From contig NZ_LQMT02000038.1 in the NCBI RefSeq assembly GCF_001620365.2, positions 1 through 64,000 on the forward strand: a stretch of 64,000 nucleotides of DNA. The letters run 5' to 3'. Below the pieces are notes generated by a model. That model had not been told where the DNA came from. It did not search any database and saw nothing but the letters and a program-made list of their open reading frames with translations. Within the stretch, counting starts at the first letter, position 1. Each line of letters begins with the position of its first letter. Positions 33,480-42,492 of the stretch are shown piece after piece. Both the position numbers and the translations under genes were made by a program. Source of the stretch: Amycolatopsis keratiniphila subsp. keratiniphila. GTDB taxonomy: Bacteria > Actinomycetota > Actinomycetes > Mycobacteriales > Pseudonocardiaceae.

Positions 33480-35792
33480 TCAGACGGGATCCGCGGACCG
33501 GGTGACCCAGGTGGCGACCTGGACGCGGTTCGAGTAGCCGAGCTTGGTGAGGATGTGGTCGATATGGGTGTCCACCGTGCGACGGGCGATGCCGAGCCGG
33601 TCGGCGATCTCCTGGTTCGTCAGGCCCTCGGCGATCACGTGCGCGATCTCGGTCTCGCGTTTGGTGAGCACCTGCGCGGTCTGCTTCCGCGGGCCGGGGG
33701 TGCGTTCTTCGAGGGCGTACGCGATGGCGTCGCGGGTGGGCATCGCGGCGCCGTCGGCGAATTCCTTGACCGCGACCTCCCAGCCCAGCGCCGTCGTCAC
33801 GGTGTCGGTGTCGGCGAGCAGCGGTTCGGTGAACGCCTCGTACCGGGTCGGCCACGCGCCGACCGTGCGCCAGACGTTCATCGCGGCACCCTGCAGGATC
33901 GCCGCCCGGTTGGGGCGTTTGGTCCTGGCCGCGCAGCCCGCCATCACGGTGAGCGTGAACCCGACGACGACGCGGTCGTCCACCCGCTCGTGCAGGCGAA
34001 GGACCTGCTCGCAGCAGCGCTCGGCGACGGCGAGATCCCCTTGCAGGTACTCGGCGGCGGCGCGCGACCACAGTGCCCAGCCGCGCCAGAACACCTCGCC
34101 GCGCCGCTCGCAGCGTTCGACGGCTTCCGCGAGCACCTTCCGGCCACTGTCCATGTCGCCGTTCAGCCAGACGGCGAGCCCGTGGTTGTAACTCGCCCAG
34201 AGGTCGCCGCCCTCGTCGCCGTGCGCGCGGAACAGGTCGATGGCCGTGCCGAACAGGCGTGACGCTTCGGCCATGTCGTCGCCGATCAGCGCGGCGTAGG
34301 CGCGGACGTGGAGCACGTACGCGGCGGCGAGTTCGTCGCCGCTCGCCTCGGCTTCGGCGGCCGCCCTCTCCACCATGCACCGGTGGGCGGACATGTCTCC
34401 CTGCACCACCGCCAGGAACCCGGAGAGCCACAGCCCGTGCGCCCGCTCCGGGACACCCGGCGCCGCGGCCTCGTCGAGGCGGCGGACCCACATCCGGCCT
34501 TCGGTGTTGAGCCCGCGGACGATCCAGAACTCCTTGACGTCGCGCAACATCCGCAGCCCGACGACCGCGTCCTCGGGGGTGCCGGTGCAGTAGTCGAGGG
34601 CGACGCGCAGGTTCGCGTGCTCGCGCCGCAGCCGTCCGATCCAGCCGAGCTGATCGGTCTCCAGCCATTCCGTGGCGTACCGGCCGGCGAGTTCGGCGAA
34701 CCAGTCCCGGTGCCGTTTCCGGAACTCCGCCGTCCCGCCCGTCTCGCTGAGCCTGTCGACGCCGTACTCGCGCACCGATTCCAGCATGCGGTACCGCACC
34801 CCGCCGGGGTATTCCTCGCGCAGCAGGATGGACTTGTCGAGCAGCCCGTCGACGACTTCGAGGACGTTTTCGCGTGGCAGTTCGCCACCGCAGCAGACCT
34901 GCTCGGCGGCATCGAGGTCGAAGCTGCCGGAGAACACCGACGCGCGTGCCCACAGCAGCCGTTCTGGCGCGGTGCACAGGTCGTGGCTCCAGTCGATCAG
35001 GGCGCGCATGGTCTCGTGCCGCTCCGGCCGCCCACGCCGGTCCTTCGTGAGCACCGAGAACTGCCGGTCGAGGCGGTCGGCCAGCTGGCGCACGGACAAC
35101 GCCCGCGCGCGGACGGCGGCCAGTTCGATGGCCAGCGGCAGCCCGTCGAGCCTGCGGCAGAGCCGGATCAGCGGCTCGACGTCGGACTCGGTGAGCTGGA
35201 ACGACGGCGCGACCGCGGTCGCGCGATCGACGAACAGGCGCACGGAATCGTCGTTCAGCACGCGTTCGAAGGAGTCGCCCTGTTCCGGGATCGCCAGCGG
35301 CGGCACCGGCAGGACACGCTCGCCCGCCACGCCGAGCGACTGCCTGCTCGTGGCCAGCACGGTCACCTGGGGACAGGCCCTGACCACGGTGTCGGCGAAC
35401 CAGGCGCAGCTGTCGACCAGATGCTCGCAGTTGTCGAGGACGAGCAGCAGACGGCTCGCCTGCAGGGCTTCGACGACGACGTCGATGGCCGGTTTCGCCG
35501 AGCGGTCACCGAAGCCGAGCACGTTCGCCACCGTCGGCACCAGCAACGCGGGTTCCCGCAGTTCGGCCAGCGACACGAACGCGACCTCGTCGGCCGTGGC
35601 CTCCCGGTGGGCCGCCGCGATCCGCCAAGCCAGCCTGGTCTTGCCCACCCCGCCCGGCCCCGTGAGCGTGACCAGCGACGAGGCCTCCAGCAGCCGCCTC
35701 GCCTCGCCGGTCTCGGCGTCCCGGCCGACGTAGCTGGTCACTTCGGTGGGATCGGCCGACCACCCCGCAAGCGAGCCAACTCCGTCCGCCAT
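33480..35792 (-). CDS. STAND-ATPase LuxR-family regulator
   Basis: A 770-residue regulator. An N-terminal NTPase domain carries Walker A GPGGVGKT at 45-52 and Walker B LLLVLDNCEH, then a winged-helix region. A TPR-like helical section (about 380-680) probably senses a signal. The C-terminal LuxR helix-turn-helix is LTKRETEIAHVIAEGLTNQEIADRLGIARRTVDTHIDHILTKLG. Such proteins act as ATP-dependent switches in secondary metabolism and virulence control. It ends three bases from the convergent PucR gene. No target is evident. Confidence 0.88.
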   Translation of the reverse strand: MADGVGSLAGWSADPTEVTSYVGRDAETGEARRLLEASSLVTLTGPGGVGKTRLAWRIAAAHREATADEVAFVSLAELREPALLVPTVANVLGFGDRSAKPAIDVVVEALQASRLLLVLDNCEHLVDSCAWFADTVVRACPQVTVLATSRQSLGVAGERVLPVPPLAIPEQGDSFERVLNDDSVRLFVDRATAVAPSFQLTESDVEPLIRLCRRLDGLPLAIELAAVRARALSVRQLADRLDRQFSVLTKDRRGRPERHETMRALIDWSHDLCTAPERLLWARASVFSGSFDLDAAEQVCCGGELPRENVLEVVDGLLDKSILLREEYPGGVRYRMLESVREYGVDRLSETGGTAEFRKRHRDWFAELAGRYATEWLETDQLGWIGRLRREHANLRVALDYCTGTPEDAVVGLRMLRDVKEFWIVRGLNTEGRMWVRRLDEAAAPGVPERAHGLWLSGFLAVVQGDMSAHRCMVERAAAEAEASGDELAAAYVLHVRAYAALIGDDMAEASRLFGTAIDLFRAHGDEGGDLWASYNHGLAVWLNGDMDSGRKVLAEAVERCERRGEVFWRGWALWSRAAAEYLQGDLAVAERCCEQVLRLHERVDDRVVVGFTLTVMAGCAARTKRPNRAAILQGAAMNVWRTVGAWPTRYEAFTEPLLADTDTVTTALGWEVAVKEFADGAAMPTRDAIAYALEERTPGPRKQTAQVLTKRETEIAHVIAEGLTNQEIADRLGIARRTVDTHIDHILTKLGYSNRVQVATWVTRSADPV

Positions 35793-35880
35793 GCACTCTC
35801 CCGCGATCGACCAGCCCCGCGTTTCCGTCCGATGTAGACGGAAAACGCCCGGCTGCGGATACTAGCGGAACGGCGTCGCG

Positions 35881-36114
35881 CTAGCGGGACACTCGCTTGG
35901 CGCGATCATGCGCCCAACCCGCCAGCACCGTCCCGGTGGCCGCGAGCAGCAGGAACACGATCAACCTGCCGCCCCACTCACCGGGTACCCAGTCGAACGC
36001 GCCCCACAACTGGGTCGCCGAATGATCGAAGAGGCTGCGGATCGTGGCCTGCGCGAAGACGGCGACCGCCACCATCCCGAAGATCTGCAGCCCCAGATAG
36101 CCGCCCTTGGTCAT
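35881..36114 (-). CDS. Small membrane protein, two predicted helices
   Basis: A 77-residue protein with two hydrophobic segments (about residues 7-24 and 48-68) and a basic C-terminal tail. The start at 36114 was preferred because the upstream extension is low-complexity and overlaps the divergent kinase promoter region. It is divergent from a sensor kinase gene. I recognise no family; it could be a small accessory membrane protein. Confidence 0.55.
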   Translation of the reverse strand: MTKGGYLGLQIFGMVAVAVFAQATIRSLFDHSATQLWGAFDWVPGEWGGRLIVFLLLAATGTVLAGWAHDRAKRVSR

Positions 36115-36293
36115 GCTTCCTACCTCCCTGCTCCACGGTCGGGCCCAGCATCGCCCGCGGGGACCCGGCGCACATCGGCAGCGCGTCGCGCCTCGTGTTC
36201 GACCAAAGTCGATCCCCGCCGCGACCGAGGTCGGGGCCGAAATCGTCCCGTGTCCGGCTGCGGCGACGCGGGCCGGTCGACCATGATGGGCCG

Positions 36294-37472
36294 GTGATCG
36301 CCGACGCCCAGCCACCCGTCCGTCCATGGGGACAGGCCTGGCGCCTTCTCGCCGCGGCCGCGCTGGGCGTGCTCCTCTGGATCATCACGGCGGCGCAACT
36401 GCCGGTCGGCGCGTCGGGACCGAGGGTCGAGTGGATGATCACCGGCGATCCGCTGATCGCGCTCGCCTGCCTGATCGCCCTGCTGTGGCGCCGCCGCTTC
36501 CCGGTCGTGATCGCCATCGCGGTCATCCTCGCCTCGACGGCGTCGGTGCTGGCCGGTGGCGCGTCGCTGCTGGCGCTCTGTTCGCTGGCCACCCGGCGTC
36601 GACCGGTCGAAACGGCGGTCGCGGCGGTGCTGTCCGTGGTCACGGCGATCCTGATCGTCGACCTGTACCCGATGCGTGAGCCGCCGGGGCCGCTGTGGCT
36701 GATGATCAGCCTCCCCGCCTTGCTGGTGGGCATCGTGGTGGCCGTGGGCGCCGCGATCGGGGCGCGCCGGGAGGAGGTGCGCTCCCTGCGGGAACGGGTC
36801 GAGAGCGCCGAACGGGAGCAGGCCGCGCGGGCGGCCGAGGCGCGGATCGTGGAGCGCCACCGGATCGCGCGCGAGATGCACGACGTCCTCGCGCACCGGG
36901 TCTCGCTGGTCGCGATGCAGGCCGGGGTGCTGGGGCACCGCCCGGATCTGCCCGCCGAGCAGGTCGCGGAGCTGGCGCGCGGCATCGCCGACGGCTCCCA
37001 CCAGGCGCTGGAGGAACTGCGGGACGTCCTCGGCGTGCTGCGGGCGGATCCGGACGAGCTGGAACCGCCGCAACCCTCGTTCGCGGACCTGCCCGCGCTC
37101 GTCGCGGACGCGCGGGCGCTGGGACTGGACGCCACGATGAAGATCACGACCGAGGGCGAGCCGCCGGACGCGATCGCGAGGACCGTCTACCGGATCGTGC
37201 AGGAAGGGCTGACCAACGCGGGCAAGCACGCGCCCGGGGCGGACGTGGTCGTCACCGTCGAAGGGAAGCCGGGCGAGGGGCTGCGCGCGACGGTCCGGGA
37301 TTCCGGTGCGGCGCGGGCGATCGCGGGCCCGCCGGCGTCGGGATTCGGTTTGCTGGGCCTGTCCGAGCGGGTCGGGCTGGCAGGCGGCGAACTGGACCAC
37401 CACGCGGAACCGGGCGGCGGATTCGTGCTCTCCGCGCGTCTGCCGTGGCCGGTCCGCGAAGGGAGCGAGTGA
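36294..37472 (+). CDS. Sensor histidine kinase, NarL-type (HisKA_3)
   Basis: A 392-residue kinase. About four to five membrane helices (residues 16-155) form the sensor region. A short coiled coil follows, then the HisKA_3 dimerisation domain with phospho-acceptor His196 in REMHDVLAHR. A C-terminal ATPase domain has VQEGLTNAGKHAPGA and GFGLLGLSERV. I chose GTG 36294, since the preceding 33 codons look non-coding. The response regulator gene follows with no gap, so they form one two-component system. The signal is unknown. Confidence 0.88.
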   Translation: MIADAQPPVRPWGQAWRLLAAAALGVLLWIITAAQLPVGASGPRVEWMITGDPLIALACLIALLWRRRFPVVIAIAVILASTASVLAGGASLLALCSLATRRRPVETAVAAVLSVVTAILIVDLYPMREPPGPLWLMISLPALLVGIVVAVGAAIGARREEVRSLRERVESAEREQAARAAEARIVERHRIAREMHDVLAHRVSLVAMQAGVLGHRPDLPAEQVAELARGIADGSHQALEELRDVLGVLRADPDELEPPQPSFADLPALVADARALGLDATMKITTEGEPPDAIARTVYRIVQEGLTNAGKHAPGADVVVTVEGKPGEGLRATVRDSGAARAIAGPPASGFGLLGLSERVGLAGGELDHHAEPGGGFVLSARLPWPVREGSE

Positions 37473-38144
37473 ATGGACGGCGAGCGGGTGCGGGTCGTGC
37501 TGGTCGACGACGAGCATCTGGTGCGGATGGCGCTGCGGCTCATCGTCGACGGCGAGCCCGACCTCGTCGTGGTCGGTGAAGCCGCCGACGGCGACGCCGC
37601 GGTCGGCGTGGTGGGGGAGCAGCGGCCCGACGTCGTCCTGATGGACGTCCGGATGCCCGGACGCGACGGGCTGAGCGCGACCGAGGAGATCCTCCGCCTC
37701 CCGCAACCGCCCCGGGTGCTGGTGCTCACCACGTTCGACTCGGACGAGATGGTGCTGGGCGCGCTGCGCGTCGGCGCGCTCGGATTCCTGCTCAAGGACA
37801 CCCCGCCGCCACGGATCCTCGCGGCGATCCGCACGGTCGCGACCGGCGAACCCGCGCTCTCGCCCGCCGCCACGGCCCGGCTGATCACCGCGGCCACCGG
37901 ACCGCATTCGTCCGACGCGCGCCGGGCGTCGCGGGAAACCGCCCGCGGGCTGCTGGCCGCGCTGACCGACCGCGAACGCGAGACGGCGGGCGCCATCGCC
38001 GAGGGGCTTTCCAACACCGACGTCGCGCGCAAGCTGGACATCACCGTCGCGACGGTGAAGGCGCACACGAGCAGCATGCTCGCCAAGCTCGGCGTCGAGA
38101 ACCGGGTCCAGATCGCCTTGCTGGTCCGCGACGCCCAAGATTGA
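37473..38144 (+). CDS. NarL/LuxR-type response regulator
   Basis: A 223-residue two-domain regulator. The receiver domain has acidic residues 12-13, phosphorylation site Asp58 in VLMDVRMPG, and a conserved Thr and Lys. The LuxR-type DNA-binding domain is LTDRERETAGAIAEGLSNTDVARKLDITVATVKAHTSSMLAKLG. Its start codon directly follows the stop of the histidine kinase. The pair probably responds to an envelope or environmental signal. The downstream genes are not obviously its targets. Confidence 0.92.
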   Translation: MDGERVRVVLVDDEHLVRMALRLIVDGEPDLVVVGEAADGDAAVGVVGEQRPDVVLMDVRMPGRDGLSATEEILRLPQPPRVLVLTTFDSDEMVLGALRVGALGFLLKDTPPPRILAAIRTVATGEPALSPAATARLITAATGPHSSDARRASRETARGLLAALTDRERETAGAIAEGLSNTDVARKLDITVATVKAHTSSMLAKLGVENRVQIALLVRDAQD

Positions 38145-38232
38145 AGAACTTTTTTCCGTCGCGGTGTCGAATCCGTCGTTCCCCGGTCGACGCAGTGTCG
38201 AAAGCAGTTCCGAACCATCAAGGAGAACCCAC

Positions 38233-38808
38233 ATGCGCACCCTGATCGCCACCGCGTTCGTCTCGCTCGACGGCGTCGTCGAAGGACCCGGCGGGGAGCC
38301 GGGCTACCGCAACTCCGGCTGGACCTTCAACGGCATCGAGTTCGACGAAGCGGCCTACGAGCTCAAGGGGCGTGAGCAGGGCGAGGCCACGGCGATGATG
38401 ATGGGCCGGGTCAGCTACCAGGCGTTTTCGCCGGTATGGCCCGGTATGACCGAGGAGTTCGCCGAGTACAACGCGATGCCGAAGTACGTCGTGTCGACCA
38501 CGTTGCGGGACGAGGACCTCGTCGACAACTGGGGCGAGACCACGATCCTGCGTTCGCTCGACGACGTCGCGAAGCTCAAGGAGACCGAGGGCGGTCCGAT
38601 CATCCTCCACGGCAGCGCGGAACTGGACCGGAACCTCGCCGACGCCGGCCTGATCGACCGCTACCACCTGCTGGTGTTCCCGGTCCTGCTCGGCGCGGGC
38701 AAGAGGCTGTTCAGCGACACCGACAAGGACAAGCAGAGCCTCAAGCTCGTCGAGAGCGAGGCCTACGGCAACGGGATCCAGAAGCTGGTCTACGACGTCA
38801 TCCGATGA
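38233..38808 (+). CDS. Dihydrofolate-reductase-like family protein (RibD C-terminal domain)
   Basis: A 191-residue protein of the RibD_C/DHFR-fold family. It opens with RTLIATAFVSLDGVVEGPGG, carries the MMMGRVSYQAF nucleotide-binding segment, and has GGPIILHGSAELDRNLADAGLIDRYHLLVFPVLLGAGKRLF near the end. Members bind NADPH; most stand-alone actinobacterial copies have no assigned substrate. The ATG at 38233 follows an AAGGAGAA site. It may be co-transcribed with the two-component genes, 88 bases upstream. Confidence 0.85.
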   Translation: MRTLIATAFVSLDGVVEGPGGEPGYRNSGWTFNGIEFDEAAYELKGREQGEATAMMMGRVSYQAFSPVWPGMTEEFAEYNAMPKYVVSTTLRDEDLVDNWGETTILRSLDDVAKLKETEGGPIILHGSAELDRNLADAGLIDRYHLLVFPVLLGAGKRLFSDTDKDKQSLKLVESEAYGNGIQKLVYDVIR

Positions 38809-38847
38809 TCGGACCCCGACCGGACGGCGGCCGCGTGCCCTGCGATC

Positions 38848-39681
38848 ATGAACCGCGTGAACAAGCCCGTCTTCGTACAACCGAACCTCGACGGACCGGC
38901 GGTGGAGCTGTCCGGGGTCGAGGTGCACGTCGGCCGGGTACCGCTGGTGTCGGACGTCGACTGGCGCGTGGACTACGGCCAGCGGTGGGTCGTCCTCGGC
39001 CGCAACGGCGCCGGGAAATCGACGATCCTTTCGGTGGCCTCGACCCAGCGGTTCCCCAGCGCGGGCACGGCCGTCGTCCTCGGCCACCGGATGGGCGCGG
39101 TCGACCTGCGTGACGTGCGGACGCACATCGGTTTCGTCGGCGCGAACCAGCGGCTGCCCGACGCGGAGAACCACGACGCGCACACCGTGGTGCTCACCGG
39201 GTACAGCGGAAGCGTGCTCCCGCTCTGGGACCGCTACGACGACGCGATCCGGGACAGGGCGTCGAAGCTGCTCGAACTCGTCGGCTGTACCGAACTGCGC
39301 GACCGGCCGGTGCGCGTCTGCTCGCAGGGCGAGCGCGCCCGGGTCCGGCTCGCCAGGGCGCTCATGGCCGATCCGCTGCTGCTCCTGCTGGACGAGCCGT
39401 TCTCCGGTCTCGACCTGCCCGGCCGCGAGGATCTCCTGATCGCATTGGAGAACCTGACGCTGGCGCAGCCGGAACTGGCCACGGTGACCGTGACCCACCA
39501 CCTGGAGGAGATCCCGGCGACGGCCACGCATGCCCTGATGGTGCGCCGCGGCAGGATCACCGACGCGGGGCCGATCGACGAGGTCCTCACCGACGAAGGG
39601 CTTTCCGCCTGTTACGAGCGGGACGTCGAGATCCACCGCATCAACGGACGGTGGGCCGCGCACGCGGTCCGCCGCTCCTGA
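38848..39681 (+). CDS. ABC transporter ATP-binding protein
   Basis: A 277-residue stand-alone ATPase. It has Walker A GRNGAGKST near residue 51, a Q-loop region IGFVGANQRLP, signature CSQGERARVRLARAL (SQGE replacing the usual SGGQ), Walker B LLLLLDEPFSGLD and H-loop THH. The long loop after Walker A and the overall layout resemble ModF/YlmA-type ATPases. No permease gene is near. It converges on the anti-sigma gene with seven bases between stop codons. Role unknown. Confidence 0.85.
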   Translation: MNRVNKPVFVQPNLDGPAVELSGVEVHVGRVPLVSDVDWRVDYGQRWVVLGRNGAGKSTILSVASTQRFPSAGTAVVLGHRMGAVDLRDVRTHIGFVGANQRLPDAENHDAHTVVLTGYSGSVLPLWDRYDDAIRDRASKLLELVGCTELRDRPVRVCSQGERARVRLARALMADPLLLLLDEPFSGLDLPGREDLLIALENLTLAQPELATVTVTHHLEEIPATATHALMVRRGRITDAGPIDEVLTDEGLSACYERDVEIHRINGRWAAHAVRRS

Positions 39682-39688
39682 AAGCCGG

Positions 39689-40102
39689 TCAGCGGGAAGG
39701 GCAGGGCCAGGCGAGCCGGACGATGGTCCCGGTCGGGGTGCTCGTCACCGAGGCCTCCGGCGCGAAGGCGCGGATGATCGGCAAGCCGCGTCCGCCGTCC
39801 GGGCGGGGGCCGTCGCGCCAGCGGCCCTCGTCGGCCACACTGATCTTGAGGTGGCCGTCGTCGTGGGCGGCGGTCACCGTCATGACGTTGCCTTCGGTGC
39901 CGTCCGGGTAGGCGTGTTTGACGACGTTCGTCATCGCTTCGTAGGCGGTGAGTTTGAGGTCCTCGGCCAGCTCCCGGGGAAGCCCCCGGTCGAGGGCCCA
40001 TTTCGCCAGCAGGTCCCGCAACGCGGCGGCCTGGGCAGGGACGGCGGCGACCTCGAGGACCAGCTCGTCGGTGTTCTCGCGCACCGGCTCGTCGATCGGC
40101 AT
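39689..40102 (-). CDS. Anti-sigma-factor-type serine kinase (RsbW/HATPase_c_2)
   Basis: A 137-residue ATP-binding regulator. The N-box is EAMTNVVKHAY (Glu55, Asn59), the G1 box VADEGRW (Asp91, Gly93), and GRGL follows at about 104-107. RsbW-type proteins bind a sigma factor and are released by phosphorylating a STAS antagonist. The gene is divergent from an STAS gene 154 bases away, a natural partner. The start at 40102 is the first codon giving an RsbW-like N-terminus. No sigma-factor gene is present in this window. Confidence 0.88.
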   Translation of the reverse strand: MPIDEPVRENTDELVLEVAAVPAQAAALRDLLAKWALDRGLPRELAEDLKLTAYEAMTNVVKHAYPDGTEGNVMTVTAAHDDGHLKISVADEGRWRDGPRPDGGRGLPIIRAFAPEASVTSTPTGTIVRLAWPCPSR

Positions 40103-40255
40103 CACGAAGCTTCTCCTCGTCGTCCGCCGCGGTCCACGACCACCGGATCCATCGACAAGGCTAAGGCACCGCGAGGATCGGGACACACGAGCCGCGCGAG
40201 CGGGCGCCGTCATCCGATATGTTCGGGACTGTCGGGTACCGATCGTGAGGGGTGG

Positions 40256-40600
40256 ATGACGGTGACGAGCGGAGACGGCCAACACCGGGAGGTTCCGTTC
40301 TCGGTGTCCGTCGCGAGGACCGATGACGCCGAGGTCGTCATCGCGGTGGCGGGGGAGATCGATCTGACGACCTCCGAAGATCTCAAGGAGACGTTCGAGG
40401 AGGCACTGGAGCCCCTGCCGGGCAGGCTGGTCGTCGACCTCGAGGGTGTGGAATTCTGCGATTCCACCGGTTTGGCGACCCTGGTCGGGATCAACGACCG
40501 GTGCGGCACCCAGGGGGTCGCACTGCGTTTCCTGCCGTCGCCCACGATCCGGCGGCTGGCTTCGAAGACGGGATTGACCACGCTTCTGCCCCTCGCCTGA
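40256..40600 (+). CDS. STAS-domain anti-sigma factor antagonist
   Basis: A 114-residue RsbV/SpoIIAA-like protein. The phosphorylation loop VDLEGVEFCDSTGL carries the acceptor Ser70 after Asp69. It begins at ATG 40256 with a GAGGGG site; the longer upstream frame runs through the divergent anti-sigma gene. When unphosphorylated it should bind the RsbW-like kinase and free its sigma factor. A second, altered STAS gene follows on the opposite strand, with only three bases between the stops. Confidence 0.9.
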   Translation: MTVTSGDGQHREVPFSVSVARTDDAEVVIAVAGEIDLTTSEDLKETFEEALEPLPGRLVVDLEGVEFCDSTGLATLVGINDRCGTQGVALRFLPSPTIRRLASKTGLTTLLPLA

Positions 40601-40603
40601 TCC

Positions 40604-41044
40604 TCAGCGGTTCGCCACCTCCAGGATCGCGTGGTCGAGGTGCCGGTACACGGGGACCTGGGTCTCGGTGCCGAAGAGTTGCAGCAGACGCAGCACCGGC
40701 CGCGTGTCGGCGACGACGCCGGTGGTGCGGCGTTCGGCGCGGGCGCGGGCCGCGGCGGATTCGATGACCCGTAATCCGGCGACACCGAGGAAGCCGACCT
40801 CGCTGAGATCGAGCACCGTGGCGGCCGGGAGACGGCCGCGCATGGCATGGTCCAGCCGTCCCGCGGTGGCGAGGTCGATTTCCCCGGCCGCGGCGATGAC
40901 CAGCAGGTCTTCGTTCCACAGGATGCGCCGAATCCGCAACAGGTTCTCGGCCGACGGGCGCGGTCGCGGAACGGCGGGGTGGAGCGCGGCGCGGAAGGCG
41001 GGGCCGTCGCGGCTGCTCCGCGTGAAAGGAATGCGTTCGGTCAT
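40604..41044 (-). CDS. STAS-domain protein lacking the phospho-acceptor serine
   Basis: A 146-residue protein with a basic 40-residue leader and a STAS domain (about 45-140). Aligned to the neighbouring antagonist, the loop reads LDLSEVGFLGVAGL, so the Asp-Ser pair is replaced by Gly87-Val88. It cannot be switched by serine phosphorylation in the standard way. It may be a constitutive antagonist, a decoy or a scaffold in the same partner-switching module. The start at 41044 is supported by a GGGAGACATC stretch upstream. Confidence 0.8.
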   Translation of the reverse strand: MTERIPFTRSSRDGPAFRAALHPAVPRPRPSAENLLRIRRILWNEDLLVIAAAGEIDLATAGRLDHAMRGRLPAATVLDLSEVGFLGVAGLRVIESAAARARAERRTTGVVADTRPVLRLLQLFGTETQVPVYRHLDHAILEVANR

Positions 41045-41263
41045 GATGATGTCTCCCGGATAGCCGGGGACGAGACGGGCAACGGGCAAGCCTGCACAAC
41101 TGCTGCGCAAGTCAACTCGCCGCCGCGTCGCCCTGGAAAGGTGCTGGGCCGCGGACATGCGGGTCGTTCGCGCGGGCTGGTGGACTCAACCTCACGTACT
41201 CCTCACCGTACGCCGCTCACCTCTCCTGGCAAGGCCTTGTGCGGTGAACGGTGGGTTACGCGG

Positions 41264-41602
41264 TCACTCGCGCAGTGCCTTTTCCCAGGCGAGGCCCCAT
41301 TTTTCCAGCGGATGCAACGCGTCGAGGAGCCGTCCCCCGAGTGGGGTCAGGCGGTAACCCTCCTCGCCGGTCTCGACGATGCGGGCGTCGGTGAGCTCAC
41401 CCAGCCTGGTGGCGAGCACGCTCGACGACATGTGCTCGCAGCGCCGCCGGAGTTCCCGGAAGCCGACTTCTCCCTCGCGCAGTTCCCAGATCACCCGCAG
41501 GGTCCATCGGCGTCCCAGCAGATCGAGCGCGGCCATGAGGGGGCGGCCGGTTTCGGAGCCGCGGACCGGCCGTCCGGGCCGCGGGATCGGATGGTCGGGC
41601 AT
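41264..41602 (-). CDS. HxlR-family transcriptional regulator
   Basis: A 112-residue winged-helix protein. MAALDLLGRRWTLRVIWELREGEVGFRELRRRC and SSSVLATRLGELTDARIVE are typical of the HxlR family, which often responds to redox or electrophile stress and acts as a dimer on divergent promoters. It is divergent from a carboxymuconolactone-decarboxylase-like gene, with the palindrome CTTCGA-N3-TCGAAG between them. The family's redox cysteine may be the single Cys in RRRCEH. Confidence 0.9.
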   Translation of the reverse strand: MPDHPIPRPGRPVRGSETGRPLMAALDLLGRRWTLRVIWELREGEVGFRELRRRCEHMSSSVLATRLGELTDARIVETGEEGYRLTPLGGRLLDALHPLEKWGLAWEKALRE

Positions 41603-41616
41603 GGCACCCCCTTGTG

Positions 41617-41631
41617 CTTCGACTTTCGAAG
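41617..41631. promoter_or_regulatory. Candidate HxlR operator
   Basis: CTTCGA-CTT-TCGAAG is a perfect 6-base inverted repeat between the divergent HxlR and carboxymuconolactone-decarboxylase-like genes. A further CGAAG half-site follows at about 41652. The position suits repression of both genes. Confidence 0.5.
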
Positions 41632-41670
41632 CAGCATAGTGGTTCTGAAATCGAAGCGCCGGAGGTGGTC

Positions 41671-42228
41671 GTGGCCCGTATCGCCCCACTCGCCCCGCCC
41701 TACGAGGCGGATGTCGAACAAGCCCTGCGCAAGTGGATGCCGCCCGGTGTGACGGAGGAGCCGTTGGCGTTGTTCAGGTTGCTGCAGCACCACCGGGAGC
41801 TGGCGTCGCGGATGCGCGTCCTGGGCGCCGGTCTGCTCGCGCACGGCGAATTACCCGCGCTGGACCGGGAAATCGTCATCGCGCGGGTGACCGCCCGCTG
41901 CGGATGCCGCTACGAATGGGGCGTCCATGCCGCGGTTTTCGCACCGGCGGTCGGCTTGACGCCGGAACAGCTCGACGCGACCGTGTCCGGCGACTCCGGA
42001 CATCCCGCCTGGCCGGAGCGGCACCGCGCCCTGATCGCCGCCGTCGACGAACTCCACGACACGGCAACGGTTTCCGACGCCGTGTGGGCCGCGCTCGCCG
42101 AGCACTATCCGGCTTCGCAGCTCCTGGAGTTCCTCGTGCTGGCGGGCTGGTACCGGACGATCGCGTACGTCGCCGGCGGGGTCGGCCTCGACGAGGAGCC
42201 GTGGGCCGCCCCCTATCCCGGTGGTTAG
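41671..42228 (+). CDS. Carboxymuconolactone decarboxylase-family protein
   Basis: A 185-residue helical protein of the CMD/AhpD superfamily. The core motif is ALDREIVIARVTARCGCRYEWGVHAAVFA, with a Cys-x-Cys followed by the family's Glu and His. Members include decarboxylases and thiol-based peroxidases; this CRYEWGVH subgroup is usually uncharacterised. The GTG at 41671 has a GGAGGT site, so I reject the longer frame through the operator. Control by the divergent HxlR gene suggests a redox or electrophile response. Confidence 0.85.
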   Translation: MARIAPLAPPYEADVEQALRKWMPPGVTEEPLALFRLLQHHRELASRMRVLGAGLLAHGELPALDREIVIARVTARCGCRYEWGVHAAVFAPAVGLTPEQLDATVSGDSGHPAWPERHRALIAAVDELHDTATVSDAVWAALAEHYPASQLLEFLVLAGWYRTIAYVAGGVGLDEEPWAAPYPGG

Positions 42229-42437
42229 GGCCGGTGCGAGTCGATTTCCCTTGTGTCGTCCCGTTCTTGTTTCGCGGCCTTCCAGGCGGCGAGGACGCAC
42301 AAGAGAGCCGCCACGAAGCCGACCGCGGTGAGCGTCCCGGCCCAGACGGCGCCGGTGCTGGCGAGCAGGTAGAGCTGGACCACGGCGGTGCACGTGTAGA
42401 CGACCGCCAGTCCCAGCCACAGCCGTTGCGTCATCAT
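42225..42437 (-). CDS. Small membrane protein, two helices
   Basis: A 70-residue protein with two hydrophobic segments (about residues 6-27 and 32-52) and a charged C-terminal tail (KAAKQERDDTREIDSHRP). Two adjacent ATG codons are possible starts; the second is better placed behind GGGAG. It overlaps the convergent CMD gene by four bases. No family is recognised. Confidence 0.6.
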   Translation of the reverse strand: MMTQRLWLGLAVVYTCTAVVQLYLLASTGAVWAGTLTAVGFVAALLCVLAAWKAAKQERDDTREIDSHRP

Positions 42438-42492
42438 CTCCCGTCTCCGTTCGCCCGGTACGGGAGGTCAATCGCGGCGAGGCGGGATCGGG

